Below are positions 22,127 to 26,481 of a DNA stretch of 26,481 nucleotides, piece by piece (the stretch's first letter is position 1; every line of letters begins with the position of its first letter). The DNA is taken from positions 1-26,481 of the IMG/VR virus record IMGVR_UViG_3300009183_000322; one strand, 5' to 3'. The notes below the pieces were generated by a model. It was given only the letters and a program-made list of their open reading frames with translations, was not told the origin of the DNA and ran no database searches. The DNA is from a virus. The translations under genes and the position numbers were made by a program.

Positions 22127-22789
22127 TTAGTCTAAAAGTTCATTCTTAAAATCAGTAAAACGTGTCCATAAAGATACTGTGTATCTAGCCGTTCCTTTTG
22201 TTTCTGTAACACCGTGCAAAAAGTGTAAGTTACCTGGAAAAAGAACCATCATTCCTGGCTCAGGGACAATTTCAACATTTTGATCAGGGAAATACAATAC
22301 TCCACCTTCGTAAGTATCATTTAAATATACAAGAATTGAAACGTGACCGCTCCATAAAAATGGCCAATGTTTTTCTTGTTCAATTAAAAGATTTCCAACA
22401 TCATAAATTTCTTCCTGAACATAATCAATAATATCTGTATGTGGCTCTAGATATGATCCAACTGGGTGAACAAAAAAGTCAAGTCCTCTATCTTTATTAA
22501 GTTTTAGACCATACAACTCTTCTGCCTTAGACCTTAGCAATGTATTATATTTATGAAAAAGCACTGATATAGGGTTTCTTTCAATATGTATTGAATCAAC
22601 TACCCAGTGATGTGTTTTTTCTTGTTTGGTATGGAGAACGCTATCTCCAAACTTTACAAACTCTTTAATATCTTCTTCTGGCATAAAATTACGTATGACC
22701 TTGATGGTGTCTGGCCCAGTACCAATAATTTTACTTATATTGTCTATTCTTTTTTCGGGAACATAACTAGAACCAGTTTGATTTGTCAT
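22127..22789 (-). CDS. Fe(II)/2OG oxygenase, prolyl-4-hydroxylase type (7)
   Basis: A 220-residue oxygenase. The start at 22789 is used because it follows a TATAAT box by 6 nt; an ATG at 22804 lies upstream of that box. The motifs are DTIKVIRNFMPEEDI at the N-terminus, His117 and Asp119 in EPHTDI, YLNDTYEGGVLYFP, distal His192 in FLHGVTE and Arg202 in ARYTVSL. It is a close paralogue of the gene at 23751-24395. It converges with the protease gene with only a few bases between them. Confidence 0.92.
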   Translation of the reverse strand: MTNQTGSSYVPEKRIDNISKIIGTGPDTIKVIRNFMPEEDIKEFVKFGDSVLHTKQEKTHHWVVDSIHIERNPISVLFHKYNTLLRSKAEELYGLKLNKDRGLDFFVHPVGSYLEPHTDIIDYVQEEIYDVGNLLIEQEKHWPFLWSGHVSILVYLNDTYEGGVLYFPDQNVEIVPEPGMMVLFPGNLHFLHGVTETKGTARYTVSLWTRFTDFKNELLD

Positions 22790-22795
22790 CTTTCT

Positions 22796-22801
22796 ATTAT
22801 A
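22796..22801 (-). promoter_or_regulatory. -10 box (TATAAT) of a leaderless promoter
   Basis: TATAAT on the minus strand, 6 nt before the ATG at 22789. It is back to back with the -10 box at 22810-22815 with 8 bp between them, the same spacing as at 8199-8218. Confidence 0.6.
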
Positions 22802-22809
22802 CACTATGA

Positions 22810-22815
22810 TATAAT
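22810..22815 (+). promoter_or_regulatory. Extended -10 (TGA-TATAAT) of a leaderless promoter
   Basis: TGA-TATAAT ends 6 nt before the ATG at 22822. No Shine-Dalgarno is present. Confidence 0.65.
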
Positions 22816-22821
22816 TTAAAA

Positions 22822-23463
22822 ATGGTATTCATTCTCCCCCTAGCCGAGGGCGCTCCAGACGTGATACCCCAAGAAAAAATAAATGGGGCCAAATTATACT
22901 CTACAAGGTATGAATTTTTAAAAACACTAGAAAAAAATATAAAATATTTAGAGGTTGGTGTGCTGGCTGGAGATTTTTCGGAAGCAGTAATTAAAGAGGT
23001 CAATCCAAGCATTGCTGCATTAGTTGATTCATTTCAATGCAAAGACTACTTTGCCAGTGAGTATGGCGGGGCAAGGTGGGAAATGGTAAGGGGAAACGAG
23101 CACTATAATTTTGTTCGTTCTAGGTTTAAAGGAATTGCCTCTGTAAGGATGTATAGGCAATACTTCGAAACGTTTGTAACGACCAATAGGCAAAAATTCA
23201 ATTTTATTTATTTAGATGCGTGCAATGATTACTTATCCGTTAGAAACTACTTAGAAAGGTCAGCAGAAATTATAGAGGATGGAGGAATTATAGGAATAAA
23301 TGACTACAGCATTTATGAAAATAATACTGAAGCAACAACTAAAGAAAGAATTGAAGTAGTGAAGGCTGTCAATGAATTTATTCGGAATACAGATTGGTAT
23401 GTGCATGCATTTGCACTTAATGACAGTTTAACTTCTGATATTTATATTAAAAAAATAAGTTAA
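22822..23463 (+). CDS. Class I methyltransferase-like protein (copy 3)
   Basis: A 213-residue, more distant paralogue of the two genes at 18424 and 19138. Motif I is YLEVGVLAGDFSEAV (residues 42-56), then ALVDSF, NFIYLDACNDYLS and GGIIGINDYSIYE. The C-terminus SDIYIKKIS corresponds to YDIYIKRRG of the others. The CWSWR-like Cys/Trp insert is missing, replaced by YGGARWEMVRG, so the substrate probably differs. It is leaderless, divergent from oxygenase 7. Confidence 0.78.
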   Translation: MVFILPLAEGAPDVIPQEKINGAKLYSTRYEFLKTLEKNIKYLEVGVLAGDFSEAVIKEVNPSIAALVDSFQCKDYFASEYGGARWEMVRGNEHYNFVRSRFKGIASVRMYRQYFETFVTTNRQKFNFIYLDACNDYLSVRNYLERSAEIIEDGGIIGINDYSIYENNTEATTKERIEVVKAVNEFIRNTDWYVHAFALNDSLTSDIYIKKIS

Positions 23464-23479
23464 ACTAAAAAATAAAAAA

Positions 23480-23629
23480 TTATTTATCTTTACCCTTATA
23501 CTCTCCATATTTTCCTAAAACTTGACGGATTTTTCCGTCTTTACCAATTCTAACTATCATTCCATTTTTAATTTGTAATGGATTAAAAGAATTACTTCTA
23601 CTATAACTACCAGATGATCTTTTTGACAT
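23480..23629 (-). CDS. Small basic protein, unknown function
   Basis: A 49-residue ORF in TAATG overlap with the upstream micro-gene. The N-terminus is Ser/Arg-rich (SKRSSGSYSRSNSF), followed by NGMIVRIGKDGKIRQVLGKY, which looks like a short beta-hairpin domain with a basic end. No function is recognised. Confidence 0.6.
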   Translation of the reverse strand: MSKRSSGSYSRSNSFNPLQIKNGMIVRIGKDGKIRQVLGKYGEYKGKDK

Positions 23630-23724
23630 TATTTAGCCAATAGATAAACTGCTGAAATACCAGAAAAAATAGCAATTAGTAAAAATAACGCTACTACGCT
23701 TTGACTTGCTTTTTTTAAGTTCAC
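23629..23724 (-). CDS. Single-helix membrane micro-protein
   Basis: A 31-residue ORF with a GTG start behind AAAAGGAGAC. It begins VNLKKASQSVVALF (the first V read as Met) and continues as a hydrophobic helix (LLIAIFSGISAVYLLA). It overlaps the next gene (TAATG). A TATAAT box at 23748-23743 may serve it. Confidence 0.6.
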   Translation of the reverse strand: MNLKKASQSVVALFLLIAIFSGISAVYLLAK

Positions 23725-23742
23725 ATTGTCTCCTTTTATATT

Positions 23743-23748
23743 ATTATA
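23743..23748 (-). promoter_or_regulatory. Possible -10 box for the micro-protein genes
   Basis: TATAAT on the minus strand, 18 nt before the GTG at 23724, with a Shine-Dalgarno in between. No good -35. The bases before it (ATAGTG) are the same as those before the box at 22796-22801. Confidence 0.45.
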
Positions 23749-23750
23749 CA

Positions 23751-24395
23751 CTATTCAAAATTTTTTATTTTAAAAAATACAGACAGGGCAAATCTTGTAT
23801 CGCTGGCAGGAAGAATGCCATGTCTATTCCACCAATGCCCAGGAAAAGATATTAACATCCCTGACTCTGGTTTAATTTTTAAATTATGATGTGGGAAAAA
23901 CAACTCTCCGCCATTATAATCATCATTTAAATAAATTAAATTTGATATATGACCGCTCCAATTATATTTTCTATATTTTTCTGGATCAACATCTAAGTTG
24001 TCAGAATGAACTGCAGTAACAAAGTTTTTTGTTCTTCCAGCAAGATAAGAATCAAAGTTTGTCGATGGACTTGCATATTCATCATAGTCTAACTCTATAT
24101 TAAAAAGACTTTCGGACTTTTCTTTGATTTTTTTTATGTATTCTAAAACTTTAGAATCCACAATGGCTGGATTAAATTTTTTATCCTCACCCCTACCATA
24201 CATAAAATTAATTTTATTCATAATTAATTCAATGTCTTTTTTAGGCATAAAGTTTTTAACTATTTTAATTGTATCTGTATCAGAGCCATGTATCTTGGTA
24301 AAACTATCTTGTTCAGGAATAAACTGTTTTGCATAATCATCTCTAGTTAAATCATCTGAAGAATACTCTGGTGACTCAAAGTAATGCTTATCCAT
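23751..24395 (-). CDS. Fe(II)/2OG oxygenase, prolyl-4-hydroxylase type (8)
   Basis: A 214-residue oxygenase, paralogous to the gene at 22127-22789 (shared DTIKIVKNFMPKKDI block). The motifs are His130 and Asp132 in AVHSDN, YLNDDYNGGELFFP, distal His192 in NRHGILP and Arg201 in DTRFALS. Its start overlaps the end of the small gene upstream by 8 nt. It is the last large gene of a minus-strand operon of very small genes. Confidence 0.92.
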   Translation of the reverse strand: MDKHYFESPEYSSDDLTRDDYAKQFIPEQDSFTKIHGSDTDTIKIVKNFMPKKDIELIMNKINFMYGRGEDKKFNPAIVDSKVLEYIKKIKEKSESLFNIELDYDEYASPSTNFDSYLAGRTKNFVTAVHSDNLDVDPEKYRKYNWSGHISNLIYLNDDYNGGELFFPHHNLKIKPESGMLISFPGHWWNRHGILPASDTRFALSVFFKIKNFE

Positions 24396-24546
24396 TTAAG
24401 TCCTCAATTTCATTGATAATTCTATCTGCTATAAGTTCATACTCAATTTCGAGAATAGAACTATTTGGATCTATAATATGAACTTTTATTTTACCTATTT
24501 CTTCAAAAAGAATATTTGTTATTTTTTTGTGTAATTCTGAATTCAT
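24388..24546 (-). CDS. Small acidic protein, unknown function
   Basis: A 52-residue ORF in TAATG overlap with the gene before it and 8-nt overlap with the oxygenase after it. It is mostly helical and acidic (SELHKKITNILFEEIGKI, then ILEIEYELIADRIINEIEDL). It could be an oxygenase partner, but only position supports this. Confidence 0.65.
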   Translation of the reverse strand: MNSELHKKITNILFEEIGKIKVHIIDPNSSILEIEYELIADRIINEIEDLNG

Positions 24547-24728
24547 TACTTAGCCTCATCATTTTTTACATCAGTTATTCTTTGAATAGAATTAGATAAC
24601 AATGACTGTCGAAGCACTTCATACTTGACCAAAAGATTAGACTGTTTTTTCTTATTTAACAATCGTTTTTTATTTTTCCTAGATCTTTTTATCTTAATCT
24701 TATTTTTATCGTTGTTATTTTTTTTCAT
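24546..24728 (-). CDS. Very basic small protein
   Basis: A 60-residue protein with a Lys/Arg/Asn-rich N-terminal half (KIKIKRSRKNKKRLLNKKK) and a helical second half (KYEVLRQSLLSNSIQRITDV). It overlaps both neighbours (ATGA before, TAATG after). Its charge suggests nucleic acid binding. Confidence 0.65.
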   Translation of the reverse strand: MKKNNNDKNKIKIKRSRKNKKRLLNKKKQSNLLVKYEVLRQSLLSNSIQRITDVKNDEAK

Positions 24729-24835
24729 TTATGCTCCAAGCCATAGTGTCTTGAAAGGGTTTGATTGGCAAAAATTCCCCATCTAACTTCAATCTCTTTG
24801 TTACATTTTTCACAGATGACCGTCCTACTACTCAC
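24725..24835 (-). CDS. Short Cys-pair protein
   Basis: A 36-residue ORF starting at GTG 24835, overlapping the end of the upstream gene by 8 nt and the next gene by 4 nt (ATGA). It has one CEKC pair near the start and a TLSRHYGLEHK end with two His, so a Cys2-His2 metal site is possible. It looks like an isolated zinc-finger half. Confidence 0.55.
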   Translation of the reverse strand: MSSRTVICEKCNKEIEVRWGIFANQTLSRHYGLEHK

Positions 24836-24950
24836 TATCAAATTCTTTGTTGCTGACCCAAGTACCCTCTTGATCAACTCCATATGTCATGCCAATGTAG
24901 CACACAATAAACCCTGCAAAAAAACTAAACATCATAAGTAATGCTGTCAT
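24828..24950 (-). CDS. Small membrane protein
   Basis: A 40-residue protein starting at 24950 behind GAGGAG; the same frame extends to 25115 but that part lies upstream of the promoter and antisense to another gene. MTALLMMFSFFAGFIVCYIGM is one membrane helix, followed by an acidic end. It leads the minus-strand operon that ends with oxygenase 8. Confidence 0.7.
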   Translation of the reverse strand: MTALLMMFSFFAGFIVCYIGMTYGVDQEGTWVSNKEFDSE

Positions 24951-24968
24951 GTTACTCCTCTTTGTATC

Positions 24969-24997
24969 AGTATACCAAACAAAGGGGGATAAGTCAA
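24969..24997 (-). promoter_or_regulatory. Sigma70-type promoter of a minus-strand operon
   Basis: On the minus strand TTGACT (24997-24992), a 17-bp spacer and TATACT (24974-24969). It should transcribe the genes from 24950 down to 23751. Its -35 is 2 bp from the -10 box of the opposite gene. Confidence 0.75.
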
Positions 24998-24999
24998 GA

Positions 25000-25005
25000 T
25001 ATAAT
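25000..25005 (+). promoter_or_regulatory. -10 box (TATAAT) of a leaderless promoter
   Basis: TATAAT ends 6 nt before the ATG at 25012. No Shine-Dalgarno and no clear -35, because the opposite promoter occupies that space. Confidence 0.6.
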
Positions 25006-25011
25006 GTATAA

Positions 25012-25344
25012 ATGGAAAGAGCATTACTATACTTAATATATTCTCCAGCGCTAAAGGCGTTCAAGGTTGGCATATCTAACCTATCTAATCGTAGATATTC
25101 ACAGCACAGGGTCAAAGGCTGGATGTTAATTGACTATTGGTATTTTGAGAATAGGGAAGTTGCTAGGTCTGTAGAGCAGGAGGTTTTAAAGGTTTTTCGT
25201 AATAGATTTCCTGGGCGGTACTTAAACAAAGAAGACATGCCTCAAGATGGGTATACAGAAGCATTTAGTAGTGAGAAGATATCGTCAAAAAAGGTTATAA
25301 GGATTATAAATAGTACAATAAAAGATATTAGCCAACTTGATTAA
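25012..25344 (+). CDS. GIY-YIG-like nuclease domain protein
   Basis: A 110-residue protein with a GIY-YIG-type core: LLYLIYSPALKAFKVGIS, where LIY and KVGI take the place of GIY and YIG, then Arg28, His32 and GW, and a likely catalytic Glu in SVEQEVLK (Glu55 or Glu57). It resembles the compact T5orf172/MUG113 branch. It may be a free-standing nuclease acting on host DNA or a homing-like enzyme. It is leaderless and its stop overlaps the convergent gene at 25341. Confidence 0.75.
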   Translation: MERALLYLIYSPALKAFKVGISNLSNRRYSQHRVKGWMLIDYWYFENREVARSVEQEVLKVFRNRFPGRYLNKEDMPQDGYTEAFSSEKISSKKVIRIINSTIKDISQLD

Positions 25345-25454
25345 CAGTTATGGGTGCAGCCACAATCAGGACATTCTCCTCCTGGAGCAGCATTACAGTC
25401 ATCACACCAATCTGGTGGGGTTTGTAGATATCCTGGAATATTTTTTTCACTCAT
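25341..25454 (-). CDS. Small Cys-rich zinc protein
   Basis: A 37-residue ORF starting 6 nt after a TATACT box. The first half reads MSEKNIPGYLQTPPDWCDDC and the second has CPDCGC and a terminal HNC. Cys17, Cys20, Cys29 and Cys32 can form a zinc knuckle, and Cys34 and Cys37 lie near the end. The consensus promoter, the leaderless start and the Cys spacing all support a real gene. Confidence 0.72.
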   Translation of the reverse strand: MSEKNIPGYLQTPPDWCDDCNAAPGGECPDCGCTHNC

Positions 25455-25460
25455 AGTAAA

Positions 25461-25489
25461 AGTATATCAAATTTCGGCGGTAAAGTCAA
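25461..25489 (-). promoter_or_regulatory. Consensus leaderless promoter
   Basis: Minus strand TTGACT (25489-25484), a 17-bp spacer and TATACT (25466-25461). The ATG at 25454 is 6 nt downstream. Confidence 0.8.
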
Positions 25490-25560
25490 GGCGCAAAATA
25501 GAGGTTTTAGGTTCGGCGAAAAATAGAAAGAGTAAACTAATCTATGCACCTAGCGGCGCA

Positions 25561-25692
25561 CTAATAGTTAGATTCTTCTACTTTAGCCAATATTCTCTTA
25601 ATCATATCTTCTCTATATTCTGGGGTAAGAATAAAGCCAGTGTCCATCTCAGTCATAAGCACAGACATTCTTACTATTTCATTAGTATTCAA
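25561..25692 (-). CDS. Small protein, unknown function
   Basis: A 43-residue ORF if it starts at the TTG at 25692, inside the stop region of the upstream gene. An ATG at 25668 would give 35 residues. Its sequence NEIVRMSVLMTEMDTGFILT, then REDMIKRILAKVEES is a plausible two-helix protein. The tight overlap with the upstream gene favours the TTG start. Confidence 0.55.
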   Translation of the reverse strand: MNTNEIVRMSVLMTEMDTGFILTPEYREDMIKRILAKVEESNY

Positions 25693-25828
25693 TGTTTATC
25701 CAAAAGCACACAAAGTCTATGCTTAGATTATATCTGTCTACGCTAAAGCCTAATCCAAATCTACGGGGATTGAATCCAACAGAAACCCAAGTCCTATTGC
25801 TAACTCTCCATTCTTTATATTTAATCAT
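25682..25828 (-). CDS. Small beta-rich protein
   Basis: A 48-residue ORF in ATGA overlap with the upstream micro-gene. It has WRVSNRTWVSVGFNPRRFGLG, then FSVDRYNLSIDFVCFWINIEY. Alternating hydrophobic residues suggest a small beta-sheet. Similar short proteins with F-S-x-D-R-Y and F-W-I motifs seem common in phages. Function unknown. Confidence 0.65.
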   Translation of the reverse strand: MIKYKEWRVSNRTWVSVGFNPRRFGLGFSVDRYNLSIDFVCFWINIEY

Positions 25829-25926
25829 AAATTTATCTTTTCTTTATTCACGGCTTGCTTATAGCCTAATTTGTATGACAGTAGCACTAGTAAAACAATT
25901 GCTGATGAATGTAGTAAATAAAACAT
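25825..25926 (-). CDS. Single-helix membrane micro-protein
   Basis: A 33-residue ORF behind TTAAGGAGTG. One hydrophobic helix (LLHSSAIVLLVLLSYKLG) is followed by a basic tail (KQAVNKEKINL). It is the first well-supported gene after the promoter at 26042-26070. Confidence 0.65.
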   Translation of the reverse strand: MFYLLHSSAIVLLVLLSYKLGYKQAVNKEKINL

Positions 25927-25927
25927 A

Positions 25928-25987
25928 TCACTCCTTAATATAAGGGACAGTTTTAAGACTTGTCCAGGTCCTATCCTGATCAGTCAT
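25928..25987 (-). CDS. Possible 19-residue leader peptide
   Basis: ATG at 25987 opens 19 codons (MTDQDRTWTSLKTVPYIKE) and stops one base before the next ATG at 25926. No Shine-Dalgarno is seen. It fills the leader exactly and contains the ribosome binding site of the next gene, so it could control it by coupling. It may also be chance. Confidence 0.3.
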   Translation of the reverse strand: MTDQDRTWTSLKTVPYIKE

Positions 25988-26041
25988 TTATAGACGCTGT
26001 CAGGCTCTCATATTACGTCTTGGCTTTTGTTAAGCATTATA

Positions 26042-26070
26042 AGTATATAACATACTAAAAGGTTTGTCAA
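26042..26070 (-). promoter_or_regulatory. Consensus promoter for the minus-strand micro-gene cluster
   Basis: Minus strand TTGACA (26070-26065), a 17-bp spacer and TATACT (26047-26042). The start should be near 26035, so the leader before the gene at 25926 is about 110 nt, by far the longest in the window. That stretch holds only the possible leader peptide. Confidence 0.8.
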
Positions 26071-26074
26071 CTGC

Positions 26075-26080
26075 TATAAT
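26075..26080 (+). promoter_or_regulatory. Extended -10 (TGC-TATAAT) of a leaderless promoter
   Basis: TGC-TATAAT ends 6 nt before the ATG at 26087. There is no Shine-Dalgarno. It is 4 bp from the -35 of the opposite promoter. Confidence 0.65.
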
Positions 26081-26086
26081 GGCTTT

Positions 26087-26481
26087 ATGAGCAAATTATT
26101 TATGGTTGGAACTCCTATAGGAAATCCAGAAGATATGTCTATTAGATCTTTGAATTATATTAAAGAGGCTAAAAATATAGTAGCAGAAAACCCAGAAGAC
26201 TTTAAGAGATTTTTAGAATCTTTAAATATAGATAAAACTGGGGCCAACATAATGTATGCCCATACTTGGCCTGACCATATAGGGGAAGAACCAATCATTC
26301 GTAATGTCCTAGACCTATTAACATCAGGAGAGGATGTTTATGTAATTTGCGATGCAGGCATGCCAGGGGTAGCAGACCCAGGGGGAGCAATTGCCCAAGA
26401 ATGCATTAAACGTGGTATCCAAATAATATCAACTCCTGGCCCTAGTGTAATAATTTCATCTGCGGTATCTGCTGGTATCTC
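26087..26481 (+). CDS. RsmI-like tetrapyrrole-methylase-family methyltransferase (partial)
   Basis: The first 131 codons of a gene running off the window. It matches RsmI, which 2'-O-methylates C1402 of 16S rRNA in the decoding site: KLFMVGTPIGNPEDMSIRSL at the start, IVAENPED where RsmI has AEDTR, VICDAGMPGVADPGG (the SAM-site DAG-x-P-x-x-x-DPG motif) and STPGPSVIISSAVSAG. The change around AENPED and the different segment after it (residues 38-72) suggest an altered substrate. The start is leaderless. Confidence 0.85.
   Translation, partial: MSKLFMVGTPIGNPEDMSIRSLNYIKEAKNIVAENPEDFKRFLESLNIDKTGANIMYAHTWPDHIGEEPIIRNVLDLLTSGEDVYVICDAGMPGVADPGGAIAQECIKRGIQIISTPGPSVIISSAVSAGI

Noticed and set aside
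22790-22804. Upstream ATG of oxygenase 7
   Set aside because: It lies upstream of the -10 box that should drive the gene, so it would not be in the transcript.
24951-25115. Longer version of the small membrane protein (start at 25115)
   Set aside because: The extension crosses its own promoter and lies antisense to the GIY-YIG-like gene.
25354-25746. 130-codon plus-strand frame
   Set aside because: It is antisense to three small minus-strand genes. Its composition is unlike proteins here and it has no start signals.
1-26481. Integrase, attachment site, CRISPR array, insertion sequence or replication origin
   Set aside because: I looked for regularly spaced repeats, transposase or recombinase motifs and iteron clusters and saw none.

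Overview
The window looks like part of the genome of a tailed double-stranded DNA phage that infects an actinobacterium. By eye it is AT-rich. Genes are packed end to end, commonly as TAATG or ATGA overlaps, and include holin-like proteins, a CHAP endolysin and three tRNAs. The host assignment rests on a WhiB-type iron-sulfur protein (17720), a small Cys/His protein like actinobacterial DUF7455 (12971), an FmdB-type zinc ribbon (12739), and many start codons placed 6-7 nt after a -10 box, as in leaderless actinobacterial mRNAs. An aquatic host is plausible from the many 2-oxoglutarate (2OG) oxygenases and the low GC, but that is inference.

Layout. 1-1454: end of an upstream gene, two small membrane proteins, a lipoprotein and the endolysin (lysis region). 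1461-2243: own promoter, an HslV/proteasome-beta-like protein and a small acidic protein. 2245-7236: a tight operon with a NodU-type carbamoyltransferase, an unknown protein, two tandem paralogues of an uncharacterised family, a GT60-like glycosyltransferase and a prolyl-hydroxylase-like oxygenase. 7239-7504: promoter and tRNA-Asn, tRNA-Glu and tRNA(CAU). 7497-10142: divergent leaderless genes for a Stealth-like sugar-phosphotransferase and a two-domain glycosyltransferase. 10151-14386: nuclease, Hsp20, three oxygenases, zinc ribbons and small proteins. 14407-18422: a mosaic phage protein, a JmjC/cupin oxygenase, another prolyl-hydroxylase-like enzyme, WhiB and small genes. 18424-20827: two tandem methyltransferase-like proteins and an SGNH-like protein. 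20844-22121: holin-like protein, terminator, secreted trypsin-like protease. 22127-24950: mainly minus-strand oxygenases and very small genes around a third methyltransferase. 25012-26481: GIY-YIG-like protein, minus-strand micro-genes and the start of an RsmI-like methyltransferase.

Two themes stand out. First, there are eight Fe(II)/2OG-type oxygenases (seven with a prolyl-hydroxylase-like fold, one cupin/JmjC-like) among glycosyl-, carbamoyl- and methyltransferases and an SGNH protein. This suggests a large programme of protein or glycan decoration. A GT60-like transferase directly followed by a prolyl-4-hydroxylase-like enzyme resembles the eukaryotic Skp1 hydroxyproline/GlcNAc pair. Second, twelve genes on both strands have a -10 box exactly 6-7 nt before the start codon, including two divergent pairs with identical geometry. 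Leaderless initiation therefore looks like this phage's standard way to start a transcript. All functions are read from sequence motifs without database searches.
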